NCBI GenBank assembly: GCA_015680685.1
Contig: MNCI01024175.1
Span: forward strand, 1-47,897
DNA: 47,897 bases
From: Gnetum montanum
Lineage: Eukaryota > Streptophyta > Gnetopsida > Gnetales > Gnetaceae
Direction: 5' to 3'
Part shown: positions 10,079 through 20,283 of the stretch, one piece after another
Layout of the letters: every line of letters begins with the position of its first letter
Position numbering within the stretch: position 1 is the first letter of the stretch
Translations under genes and position numbers: made by a program
The notes under the pieces: generated by a model
Told to the model about the DNA's origin: nothing
What the model saw: only the letters and a program-made list of their open reading frames with translations
Database searches by the model: none

Positions 10079-12960
10079 ATGGCACCAAAAGGTAAACACA
10101 TATAGGAAGGAGGACCAATATCAACCAAGGAAGAAATGACCTAGAATGGGAAGGGGCCAAGAACAAGCTTAGGAAGAATTAGTTCCAACCCATGCCATAG
10201 CTCCTCTTAGGGAAGAGGTTGAGGTGGAATCTATTCATTAGATTCCATAACCAACAGTAGCAACAGAACATTCCCACTAAAATGAGGCACCATCTCAACA
10301 AGAAAACCTTGAAGTGACCTTGATAGAAGCCTACCTAAATCAAATTAGATCAAGGGAGGTCCAAAAAATAATGCTTCACAAGTTAAAATTTGGCCCTTTT
10401 CTGGATCAAGCACCTAAAGAAGTACAAGACCAATTGAAAACCTCTCCCATGTGGCCAATTAATACTTCCACTGGGGAGTAGTACATGGGAAAGACATTCT
10501 TATCCTAGAATAATAGGCAAGCTAATTCAATGATCAATATCAAGGACATCTCATTGTCCTACTTGGTGCAGGCCATTATTAAAGTGCTTGGGTTGCCAAA
10601 AATTGGGATGAATCTTGTGAAAATTCTAATGCAAGTAGACACTAGCATAAAAAATAAATGGGTTCAATAGTGCTATGGTGTTGACTAGAACGAGTTTGGT
10701 GCACCCACACTAGTAGAAAAGATCTAGTAGAATATTATAGTCTTTCACTTGAACCCCACAGTGAGGCCCAGCAAGGTCACTACCTTTTCTACCTGTGTGT
10801 GTACTACTCTAAGTGGGAGACTCTCTATCAACCTTCCATACCTGATCTATCTAGAGATAGAGAAGTGATTTAAAGAAAATGAATGTGAAAGAAAGGCACT
10901 TTCATTTCCATGCCTCATTAGGAAACTCTGTCAAGAGGGAGGGATAGTCCATTATACAAATGATGCTGTTAGGCATTCCTTGATCGATAATTGGGAAAAA
11001 ATGATGAAAGATAAAATTCTTATAAAAATTATTCAAGAAGAGGAGCAACAACCACCACCTCCACCTACCACTCAAACAACTATGTCAGACATCATTATAA
11101 TAGCCCAATGGTTATGAAAGTACTGAGAATGGCTCTTGAGTGAACAAGAACAATGAGCAAGCACAAGTGGTGGGGATCCATCTTTGTACTACCCAAAAAT
11201 GAGTCACCTAAATGAGGTGGTCTGAATAGTTATCCTAATGGAAGGTGGTGGATCCATTTTCTTAGCCAAAAAAATGCAGTTATCCATAAGGTCAAGTCCT
11301 AGCACTAGAGAGGTCATGGTATCTCTTGAAAAATAGTAGCCACTCCTAGAAATGTTTAAGAATTCCACAACCTTCTTAGTGTGCTTGAAGAATGACAAGG
11401 GGGCAATAGGACTAGTGATGTAGTACCAAGAGTAGGACACAATAGCAAAGATGGTTATAGAAAATTTTTCCAAAACACTCAATGCACCTATGGAATCTAT
11501 ACCAGACATCATTGCACTCAAATATGTGTAGATGTCCACAGGTACCATAAGTGGCAAAATAAGTGTAGCATAACATGAAGAACTACTAGACCGAATGGTG
11601 GAAACTAGGTAATCACTTCTAGATTTCTTTGATCTTTCAAATAATATTACTACAACCTAGTTAGAGCTACTAAAGGTAAGGGATAAAAACATTATCTTGG
11701 AGGGGAAAATGAAAATAGCCAATGAGTTGAATGAATGCTTAACTGCTGAAGTTATTGAATTAAGAGCCCAAATTGTTGACACTGCATTTCTCAACCTAGC
11801 ATTGACAAGAGATGAAAATCTTAAATAGCTTCACACCAGACTATAAGGGGTTGAGGGTGTGATAGAGATGACAATATTCTACTGATCCTTGGTAGAGGCT
11901 ACACAACACAAACTTTAGAAGCCCTTGGTTCAAACCCACTAGAAGAATGTGAAACTAACTATAGAGAACCATCGCTTATGAAATGTTGATGAGCATAAAC
12001 AACAGTTGATGAACTTTATCCATCAACAAAAAGATGAACTAGCTAGAGCAAACATAGAGCTAAGAAGATTCCCAAGTGAAAATAGAAACTTCTCCATGGA
12101 GAAGGTTCATGCCCTTTATCAAAAAACTATAATAGAAGTACCCAAATAGAAATCAAAGGCTCTCAAATATGAGAGAATTAAATATCATTACAGAGATCAG
12201 GTTGGTCTATAGAAAAAAGTGAATGAAAAGAAGATCCATTTTGTGAAGGAAAAAGTAAATGAAACCCTCTAGCAACTCCAGCAAGGAAGGCAACTTTGGA
12301 AACCTATCTTTGATGGGATAGATTCTTACAATAAGAAAAAAATCCACATGAAGGAGTTGCAAATTGAGAAGATGACAAAATACATGAATCTTGCTAATCT
12401 CTGATATGCAAATCTAGCCATGTTGACTACTAGTCAATCATGATCAAAACTAGAAAAGTAAGTCACTAGCTCATACTTGTTGTATGAGGCTAAGTTCAAG
12501 AATCACAAGGACACCAAGAAAAACCTTGTAGTCATAAAAGCTTAACTTGAAGTTCTCAAGGGCAAATACACTGATCAAGGATCTATCACCAAGAACCTAT
12601 CCAAAAGGATGAATGACTACCATGAGCTGTAGAACATAGTAAAGGTGTTTGCTACCTAGTTTGTCAATGTTATAGAGTTGTTCCTAGTAATGCCCTATCT
12701 GTGGGATATCCCCATTCTAACTCACCTTGGCGATGTTGTGTGGACTATGAATGATCCTCAAAGTAAGGAGGAGAATATGAAAGCATTACTATATGCTTTT
12801 TACCTTTCACTATAGGTTGTAGCCACAGGAAGATAGACACCACACATGCTCAAAGCTAGCAAAGGTCCTTCAGAACTGTAGGAACCTCCACCACTTAGGA
12901 TTGTATAATTGTCTCAACCATCTTCATGTCATCAAAGAATGTACTAGCTAGTCTTGAGTA
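10079..12960 (+). pseudogene. Frame H: long degenerate ORF with coiled coil, unknown
   Basis: An ATG at 10079 (MAPKGK) starts a reading that shifts frame once before about 10250. From about 10326 a single frame runs without further shift to about 12950, broken by roughly 40 stops by my count. The N-terminal part includes FGPFLDQAPKEVQ, YLVQAIIKVLGLPKIG, LSFPCLIRKLCQEGG and a poly-Pro stretch near 11055. From about 11690 to 12620 it is rich in Lys, Glu and Leu with coiled-coil character (AELIE-type repeats). I recognise no named domain. Extra-ORF proteins of Tat or Athila elements are one possibility, and the MAPK start resembles that of locus J. It is older looking than element I next door. 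Confidence 0.5.
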
Positions 12961-13126
12961 GTTAGGTCATGGTGTTCAATTTTGTCTCATGAACACCATA
13001 ATGTTTGTAATGTTGCTGATTTGTACACTTCGGCACTTAGTTTTGTTATGTCAAGAGTCAATCAATTATTAGTGTAGCATAGCATAGTAGACAACAACAA
13101 AATAAGCATTAAATGAAAATGTTTAC

Positions 13127-14179
13127 CAATAAGGGGTTGCATCCTCTGCAATTTGAGCTGCAATCTTCACCCCTCCTCTTTCTCTACCTGAAGGGTTTCC
13201 TTGGCTAGAGGAGGCCTCTTCTGTCGCAACTTACTGGCCGCTATCTCAGTTATGAAACATTCCCCCTGTGACACACTACCATCTACAATGGGGGGCATCT
13301 CTCCTATGCTATCCTAGCCACGAACGTTGCGGGTCACCCGATCCTTAGTTGTTATAGAGAACGACTCCCCAACTATTTTTGGGGGATCTTGGGCTTAGAT
13401 GGTCTAAAGGATCTAGCGAATCCACAGTCTGGAGATCTAGTTGTGATTTTGCATGACCTAGACTCCATTCTCCCGAACCAGTAGAAACTCCATGAAACAC
13501 TTTAAACAGGCTATGTAAAAGGCATAATGGATATTGGAACGGGACTCTGTTTTCTTATGGATCCCCAAGATTTTGGTCTATAAGCCTTTACATAGAAACT
13601 AGGCCTAGTTGTAATGGGCCCCCTCCTCCACAACCTTACGCATTGCCTAGGTATGCTCGATCCCCATTACCTTCCCTTGGGAGAGCAGTTGGGGAAATGC
13701 GCAAGCATGGAAAATAGGGTAAACCCCCTTGGTGGGTCCTTCTTTAAGCTTCTCCATAGGGATTCCCTTTTTCTCCTTGGCAAGCCCTAACCACTCCTAA
13801 ATGTCCTTCTTTTGAAGGGTCAGCTCCATCTTAGACTTTGACCCTATGAGGATGCCATCAGTAGGGACACCAAAGAGGTTTGCAAATAGTTGGTCATTGA
13901 TTTCAATGACCACTCATATGCCATGTACGCGTAGGTGGAAGTGGCTTGCCTTGTCAGAAAAGGATTCAACCAGGGAGAGCATCTTGATGGCAGGAACGTT
14001 TGGATTTGGAGCCAGGAAGAGATCCATAAGCCTAGGCTTTTCAATGTTCCGGACTAGGGAGTTTGAGGCTACGCCATTTATCCAACATTGGCTCATCTCT
14101 ACTTCCCCATATTTGAAGTAGATATTCACCCCCTATGTCTCAAAGGTTACCACTATCACCTCTTGGGGCTTCTTCACCC
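13127..14179 (-). pseudogene. Locus J last recognised exon, unknown 350-residue block
   Basis: One frame runs 1053 bp: KKPQEVIVVTFE, VNIYFKYGEVEMSQCWING, LFLAPNPNVPAIKML, VVIEINDQLFANLFGVPTDG, GVYPIFHACAFPQLL, SNIHYAFYIACLKCFMEFL and so on. About 10-12 stops interrupt it, nearly all TAG in positions suiting Gln or Trp. It ends at a possible donor ATTG|GTAAAC at 13127/13126, so more exons may follow to the left, though none was identified. The 'LFANLFGVPTDG' segment recalls GLP-type segments in plant retroelement extra ORFs and in frame H (KVLGLPKIG), but this likeness is weak. Confidence 0.45.
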
Positions 14180-14265
14180 CTACAATGGTTTTCGCAAAAA
14201 GAGTTTAGCATAAAAATGTAGAAAAATTCAAAAACTGTAAAGACAGTTATGCATCCAACACTTAC
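14180..14265 (-). other. Intron of locus J (86 bp)
   Basis: Begins GTAAGTG and ends CATTGTAG, with a T-rich tract before the acceptor. The phase is consistent: one base (A) before and two (GG) after complete a codon, and both flanking frames stay readable. Confidence 0.6.
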
Positions 14266-14572
14266 TGTTTGGCCTACCAAGTCTGTACGGTAATAGGAAC
14301 GGTGGAAGACTAATTAAAACTTGATCAACAGTGATCAATTTGAAGGGTTATGCCCACCCATCATCTAGCCAACCAGACCCATTACATTAATCGTAGGGAA
14401 TGGGGAATAAGTATTTGTAGGTGTGGTACTCGCCACCACATTGACCAATTATACGTACATGTAGGTTCTCAGTAGAAGAGAACTCCTGTAGGGCTATTTG
14501 TGCCATAGTTAGCAGACTCAGTCAGTCATGAATCCTATCCTTGTTGATGTAGAACCTGGTAGCAAAAGCATA
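14266..14572 (-). pseudogene. Locus J exon, unknown block
   Basis: Read from 14572 the frame gives YAFATRFYINKDRIHD, LLTMAQIALQEF, HVRIIGQCGGEYHTYKYLF and ITVDQVLISLPPFLLPYRLG, with three stops (one TGA, two TAA). The TGA and TAA codons sit where Trp and Gln would fit. The block ends at A|GTAAGT at 14266/14265. I recognise no domain. Confidence 0.45.
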
Positions 14573-14639
14573 CTGTTAGCGTTTGGCCAATATCGCAAGC
14601 GTCACACAACACAACAGAACAAGGTTGCAGAAAACTCAC
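14573..14639 (-). other. Intron of locus J (67 bp)
   Basis: Begins GTGAGTTTT and ends CTAACAG, both strong plant splice signals, and separates two readable coding blocks. Joining the blocks leaves a one-base phase mismatch, which may reflect a small indel. Confidence 0.5.
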
Positions 14640-15089
14640 CCGCCAACACAGTAGACAGTCCTTGGTGGATTTTCAAAGCATGTTACCATATGATGCATGA
14701 CAAATAGTGTGTTGTAAGAATGATAGCAGTTATACTCAGGCATATCCCAGATCCAAGATAAATGCCTCAACCTTGTTGGGCATTGACTGAATCCTTCTCC
14801 ATGCCTACTAAAGATTGCTCCATCCATTAGAAACCTTAGGATGCCCCAACTTGCCCCAGGTAGTATAGCTTCAGTTATGACGGCTGCCTCTTCCTCCTCC
14901 AGGTATGACCATATGATCACACTAAAGTGTTGGAGGAGGTATTGCAGGAACTCCTGTGCTCCTTCCCTAAACCATACTCTTCACTCCCCCACACGTATAC
15001 GGGAAGGAGGAGCATTGGCCATGGGCCTGCTTATGTGAAACAGGACCCTTGCAATCTCCAAGACAATCAGAATGGGCCTTAGCCCCACT
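14640..15089 (-). pseudogene. Locus J exon with FCP1/HAD phosphatase-like domain
   Basis: The frame begins after a TTGTGCAG acceptor at about 15090. Visible blocks: GLRPILIVLEIARVLF (motif I region, first Asp is Glu and second is Ala), VWFREGAQEFLQYLLQHF and SVIIWSY (the 'RPGxxEFL..F.V.IWS' block of FCP1-like domains), then LSWIWDMPEYNCYHSYN, TLFVMHH (motif with the Asp pair replaced) and ENPPRTVYCVG. Order and spacing fit plant FCP1/NLI-interacting-factor proteins, which dephosphorylate Ser in the RNA polymerase II CTD or act as related phosphatases. Loss of the Asp residues argues against activity. One TGA lies near 14987. The exon ends at donor G|GTGAGT at 14640/14639. Confidence 0.55.
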
Positions 15090-15631
15090 CTGCACAATAC
15101 AACCAGCAAGCGTCAGCATCATGTCTAAGTACAATACACATGCAACATAGCAATTCCTAGTAGCTCATGCGTATGGTGTATCATAACCTTCTTCCCATGC
15201 ATAGCGTAGCAAGAACGTAAAAGTGCTAGCATAGCAAAAATGGCCTAGTGTAGCAACAAGGCAATTAGCCCTAACAAAGCGATTAACAATATGCCTTAGC
15301 AAAACACGTGTCATAATGTCGCATCACACATGGCTGAGCCCTCCTAAGGGTTCTATGCTATGCCATTCAAAAGCCAAGTAACTTAAACTCACCAAGCCCT
15401 CGTGGTTATGACAACCGTAGCGGTGATGGATTAAGTGACCTTGCATGCAACAACAACATGGCATTTACGCATCCACCATCATCGAAACAGCAACAGCAGC
15501 AATGTAGAGGCCAAAACAATGCAACGATAGGAAACACAGATGAATAAGACTAGGATACACAATGAAAGCAGAGAAAAAAACAAAAAAAATGATAATAGAA
15601 TTGTAATAATTAGAGGAAGCATGGTAGCTTG

Positions 15632-15814
15632 CCAGGTCAATGGCATGTCCTCCCATGCTGCGACGTGCACTTGTTTCATACACCCGAGGGTTTTCTTTGC
15701 CTCCTCGACCTTCGTGATTGCTAGATGAATACGTTCCTTCTTAGGAGCCATCATGCTGCTTGCAGATTTCTCCTCTTCACTATGCAAAAAACTCATCTTG
15801 CTTAACATTAGCAT
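15632..15814 (-). pseudogene. Locus J, probable first exon
   Basis: Open frame from MLMLSKMSFL (15814) or from MMAPKKERIH (15754) through WEDMPLTW near 15634. After that the sequence turns T-rich and hydrophobic, typical of intron rather than protein. No GT donor is obvious; a GC donor (TG|GCAAGC at about 15633) is possible but gives a poor phase. The link to the next exon is inference. Confidence 0.35.
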
Positions 15815-16084
15815 AATTGCTCCACACTCCGCAATCGCCTTGTTCTCCGAATATGGGCTCTATGCTCTTACAGTGAGAATGGCAAGCTTACTAGGGTTTA
15901 ATCCCTATTAATGGCTATAATAGTAAGAAAGGGAAACTTGTCACTCTCTCTCTTCAATTAATGTGAAGTGCACTGTATGACATAGCATGCTTGCCACGAC
16001 ATCGTAGCACTGTTTGGCATTAAAACCTTGACACACTCCAATCTAACTATTTGCTTTCCCAAAAATAAAAAAAATATATTTGTT
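15815..16084. other. Spacer between J and element I repeats
   Basis: No coding trace recognised. It contains an A-rich stretch near 16065 and CATAGCATGC/GTAGCAC motifs like those in the LTR-like region at 21.5 kb. Confidence 0.4.
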
Positions 16085-16400
16085 TTTGTTACGGGTCTAA
16101 AAAGACCTCAAACTAGCAACCTCAGCAATTGCAGCGTAACTAGTCTGAAAAGACCCTAAACTAGCAATCTTAGCATAGTTGCATCTTTAACAATTTGAAC
16201 AGACCTTAAACTAGCAATTTCGACTTGTTATATGTTCATGGTCCACAATGACATTAAAATAGCAGTTTCACACTTTTTCATGGGTAGTTTTGCAAGTTCT
16301 AGCAGTTTCATGTTTTCACATTGGCAGTTTGTGTTTCTTAATAAGCTCCATACCCTTATGCCTTAGTGGTCTGCCATGACCTTAAACTAGCAAGCATTTA
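16085..16400. repeat. Dispersed copies of the GACCTTAAACTAGCA motif upstream of pol
   Basis: GACCTCAAACTAGCA, GACCCTAAACTAGCA, GACCTTAAACTAGCA, GACATTAAAATAGCA and GACCTTAAACTAGCA occur here at uneven spacing of roughly 40-120 bp. All share the orientation of the tighter array behind pol at 20042-20283. Confidence 0.65.
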
Positions 16401-16929
16401 ATCTTTATACCATCATACTTCGCTAGTTGCATCTCATCGTTGTTTGTAAATTTTCATTATACACAATTACTGCCAACAAGTGCATCTTAACCAGGCTTTC
16501 ATCTCGTTTTGGTAGGTTTAGCAAAAGATGAAAATCCATCATGACCTCTCCACGCCCTTAACATTAGCAGGTCCATATGGCAAGCTCACGAGGCAATTGA
16601 ACCCCAACCTAATCAACTGGGAATCGACCACAGCTAGCACCATAGCAACCTTAGACACATCCCCAGACTAGCTCGAGCATATGGTCCAAACCCTAGACTT
16701 AGAGGCCAGGGATGTAACTGAGGACCCTCTTGTCGAGACGCCTATGACCATGTCCAAGGGGGAGTTAAGAATGTTAAAGCTTAGCTTCCTCCTGGATAGA
16801 TGGACACATGAAAATGTAGCCAAGATTCTGCAAGACAACATCAATGTCTTCACATGGTCATACAATGACATGCTAGGTTTAGATCCACAGCTGATACAAC
16901 ACAACATCGTCTTAGACCCGCGCATGAAG

Positions 16930-17560
16930 GTAGTCAAGCAGAAGGCTCGCAAAGTTAAGCCTGAAATCGCACTAGCTGTGAGGGATGAAATCACCAGGCT
17001 ATACCAAGCTAGTTTCATCTACATAGTTGACTACTCAGAATGGGTGTCCAACATTGTTGTGGTTTTGAAGAAAATGGGAGGAATACAAATTTGTATAGAC
17101 TTCCTGGATTTTAACAAGGCAATGATCAAAGATGACTTCCCACTTCCAAGCATCGGTCAACTCATCAACACCATAGCTGGTCATGCTCTATTATCCTTCA
17201 TGGATGGTTTCTCCAGATACAACCAAATCCACATTAACCAAAAACATTAGCTAACAAAAACCTTCATGACTCCATGGGGTACCTTTTGCTACACCATGAT
17301 GCCTTTTGGGCTCAAGAATGCTGGGGTAACTTACCAGCGAGCCATGACCTATATTTTCAACAACCACATCCTAGAAACATTAAATGACTACGTGGATGAT
17401 ATAGCAGTCAAGTCCAAAGAGGTAGCTGATCACCCACGCGATCTAGGGGTAGTCCTCAAGTGTTGTCAAATGCATGATTTATGCCTCAATCCTAAAAAGT
17501 GCATCTTTGGGATGAAAATTGGACGCATGTTAGGGTTCGTGGTATCGAAGGTCTGAATAC
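16930..17560 (+). pseudogene. Reverse transcriptase domain, element I
   Basis: Blocks in order: KARKVKPEIALAVRDEI, SEWVSNIVVVLKKMGG, CIDFLDFNKAMIKDDFPLP, FMDGFSRYNQIHI, PWGTFCYTMMPFGLKNAG, YVDD at 17389-17400 and LNPKKCIFGM. The active-site Asp pair is present, and a TAG at 17248-17250 interrupts. Upstream, from 16681, the frame opens with MVQTLDLEARD and contains LKLSFLLDRWTHENVAKIL, the usual linker before gypsy RT. Confidence 0.8.
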
Positions 17561-17799
17561 GGGTGAACCATGACAAAGTTAAGGCCATCGTCAACCTGGC
17601 ACCTCCCACAAACCTTAAGGAGTTACATGGTTTGCAAGGTAGGGTACAATTCATTTGAAGGTTTATAGCAAGGTTAACTGACAAGTTACATCCCATGCAA
17701 CATCTTCTAAAGAAAGGCGTTAACTTTGAATGGACAACCCAGTGTCAACAAGCCTTCGATGACCTGAAGAGGATGCTTTTACACCTCCCAACTGTGCAT

Positions 17800-18180
17800 C
17801 CGCCACAGAGGGATAAACCCTTCTTCATCTACCTTGCCACCTCTGATGCATCTATCGCGGCACTGCTATGTCAAAAATGAGACGACGGTTCTGAGATACC
17901 AGTGTATTATCTGAGTCATGCACTAATAGTGCATGAGGAGAAATACAATGAAGTGGAGAGGAATTGCCTTACCTTAGTGTTCATGCTAAAAAAGTGGAGG
18001 CATTACCTGTTCCACAGTAAAACTAACATCATTTGCAAAAGCAACATACTCCAAGCTATCACCAACAACCTATACAAAAGTAGCCATATAGCCTGATGGA
18101 AGGCAATAACTGTGGAGTTCGATTTACACTATGTAAGTCAACCGTCAACGAAGGGTCAGGCCATAGCGACCCAACTCACA
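17800..18180 (+). pseudogene. Gypsy RNase H domain, element I
   Basis: FFIYLATSDASIAALLCQ carries the first Asp, YNEVERNCLTLVFML the Glu, and RHYLFHSKTNIICKSNILQ lacks the Asp expected in this segment. A TGA at 17878-17880 and another TGA near 18096 interrupt it. In Tat elements this domain lies directly after RT. Confidence 0.7.
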
Positions 18181-18279
18181 ACCTTACCCATCAACGACCA
18201 GGCAACCATATACCCCGAATTCTTAGACAAACACGTTAGCATTATCAACATCATCTCGTCACATCTTGAAGCCACTTTA

Positions 18280-18660
18280 CACTTCGACAGTGCCTCGACC
18301 ACATGAGGAGGTAGTGCAGCTACCATCATCACGTTTCCCTCTAAGGAAATGCACCCCTCTGCTTATCGTTTTATGTTCCCCTACACCAACAATGTGGCAG
18401 AGTATGAGGGGTTACTCAGAGGCCTCTTAGATGCCCAAGCACTGTGCATACAACACCTGGTAATTTGTGGGGATTCACAATTAGTTGTGAATCAAATCAC
18501 TGAGGTCTACACTTGCAACGCTACACACCTGCAACCCTATTGCGACCTAGTAAAAAGCCTACTTAAGCAATTTGCAACCACATATGTACAACACATGCCA
18601 TGCAATGAAAACATCATGGTAGATGCATTAGCCACCCTAGCACTAAACATTTCATGATAC
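18280..18660 (+). pseudogene. Second (archaeal-type) RNase H domain, element I
   Basis: LHFDSASTT, NNVAEYEGLLRGLLDAQAL, LVICGDSQLVVNQI and NENIMVDALATLAL show all four acidic positions (Asp, Glu, Asp, Asp). There is a TGA at about 18304 in place of a residue before GGSAATII, and a stop at 18655. This domain separates Tat-lineage elements from Athila and other gypsy groups. Confidence 0.75.
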
Positions 18661-18899
18661 TCATTCGCAAGTCTGCCAACTTGGATCATCGAATGCATCA
18701 AGCCTATCACTTAGGTTAGTGCTATGAACACCCAGGAGTGGTATGTCAACATTAAAATTTACCTACAACATGGTAAACCTCGAGGTGGATTGACATCTGC
18801 TCAGAGATATGCAATTTGTAAGCATGCTCGGTAATACCTGCTCATGGGAAATGATGCCCTATGCCAATGTTTCTACAACGAGATATTACTGGCATGCGT

Positions 18900-19980
18900 G
18901 GGTGGGGAGAAGGTGTAGAAGGTAGTTAATGAAGTGCATGAGGGGCTGTGCAGTGGATACATAACACCTAGGGCTATGGCTGCAAAAATCAAATTCCTAG
19001 GGTACTATTGGCCCCACAAGGAGCGTGACTACCTATAAAAAGTTAAGACATGTGACACATGCTAGAGATACACAAATCTCATACATGTTTCACCCATGGA
19101 CCTACACCCAACACAAATCACATGGCCTTTCCAATGATGGGGACTAGACCTCATGGGGCCTATTACACCTAAGTCCTCTGCAGGACATAGTTTCATTATC
19201 ACCACCACTTAGTATTTTACTAAGTGGGTGGAAGCTATCCTCCTATAGAAGATGATGTCTCAAAAAATCTGCCACTTCATCCTAGACAACATCGTAACGA
19301 GATTTAGGCTTCTAATGACTGTTGTGACCAAAAATGGGCCATAGTTCAGTAGTACGGAAACCCAAACCTTATGTAGCAACCTAGGCATCAAGAAATCATT
19401 CTCCTCTCACCATTACCCATAGGGAAATAGACAAGAAAAGGCTAAAAATAAGTCCATCATCAACTTGCTAAGGTGGATGCTTAACAACACCAAGAGGTGG
19501 TGGCATGAGCAAATCCTCTACATTCTATGGGCCTACAGGATGACGTGTAGAACCGCAACAAGTAAGACTCCTTACAGCCTTGTTTATGGATCTAAAGTAG
19601 TGTTTTCTCTTGATTTTTAGGTACCATCACTCTGGATGATCCTATTTGACATCGTGAGTAAAGCCCAGAACAACAAGTCGTGGATCATTGACCTTGACTC
19701 AATAGAGGAGGAATGCATGTAGACATAGAACCGCATAGAGCACTACCGGAGCAAGCAGCAGCAAAAGCACCATGCAGACCCACATCGGTGGCCAGTACAG
19801 AAGGGATACCTCATCCTCAATGTCATTCACAAGCACATGAGAAAATTCTTAGCCAACTGGGAAGGCCCTTACGTGATCACTAAAGCCTTCGAGAATGGAG
19901 CCTTCAAGCTGGCAGACATAAATGGCAACAAGTTCATCAACTCGATGAATCACTTGTACCTCAAGCTGTACTACATCTGA
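18900..19980 (+). pseudogene. Integrase, element I
   Basis: The zinc region shows [19 protein letters not shown] and VKTCDTC followed by TAG and RYTNLIHVSP. The core shows WGLDLMGPITPKSS (first Asp) and VVTKNGP near 19330, where Lys stands for the second catalytic Asp. The third acidic region is altered (GNRQEKAKNKSIINLL). The C-terminal segment GYLILNVIHKHMRKFL, NWEGPYVITKAFENGAFKL and SMNHLYLKLYYI matches the usual gypsy integrase tail. Confidence 0.75.
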
Positions 19981-20041
19981 GTGTATGGGGTAGGTAGGAA
20001 ACCATTTTCTACAATGTAAAAATGGCATAGGCGATCAGACA

Positions 20042-20283
20042 TCTGCTATCACGTTAAACTAACATGGCTATAGCAGTGTCCGCTACGACGTAAAACTGGC
20101 ATAGCTAGTCTGCTATGACTATAAACTGACATGGCACGTCCACTATGACATTAAAATAGCATGTACTATCTACTAGGATCTTAATCCAGCATGCATGGTC
20201 TGTTGGGATCTCAAATTAGCACATCAGTCTACTAGGACCCTAACCTAGTGCACAGTCTACCAGGACCTTAAACTAGGTTCACG
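20042..20283. repeat. Eight-unit tandem array, 28-37 bp period, after pol
   Basis: Units begin TCTGCTATCACG, TCCGCTACGACG, TCTGCTATGAC, TCCACTATGAC, TCTACTAGGATC, TCTGTTGGGATC, TCTACTAGGACC and TCTACCAGGACC. Each continues with a TTAAACTAGCAT-like core. Unit length falls from about 37 to 28 bp along the array. Tandem repeats in the 3' untranslated part are common in Tat elements. Confidence 0.8.

Larger units (their letters stand above)
13127..15814 (-). pseudogene. Locus J: intron-bearing gene-like locus with FCP1-like domain
   Basis: Minus-strand reading gives at least three coding blocks separated by short GT-AG introns, plus a likely first exon (MLMLSK or MMAPKK at 15814/15754, to about 15632). 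The protein order is: short N-terminus, FCP1/NIF-type HAD phosphatase-like domain, unknown block, then a roughly 350-residue unknown block. In-frame stops (TGA near 14987, and others, mostly TAG in the last exon) make it a pseudogene. It lies antisense to the Tat element I, in the position where gag and protease would be expected. The J region also holds the TAGCATAGCGTAGC-type motif found in I's LTR-like region. It could be a captured host gene, an antisense extra ORF of a Tat element, or a host pseudogene into which I inserted. Confidence 0.55.
16540..19980 (+). pseudogene. Element I: Tat-lineage gypsy pol (RT, RNase H, second RNase H, integrase)
   Basis: A single frame can be followed for about 1100 codons with about 20 stops and no obvious frameshift, ending at TGA 19978-19980 after LYLKLYYI. 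Order is RT, gypsy RNase H, a second archaeal-type RNase H and integrase. The dual RNase H is the hallmark of the Tat lineage (Ogre, Retand and relatives). Gag and protease are not visible upstream, where repeats and the antisense locus J lie instead. GC content is clearly higher and decay lower than in neighbouring elements F and H. Confidence 0.8.
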
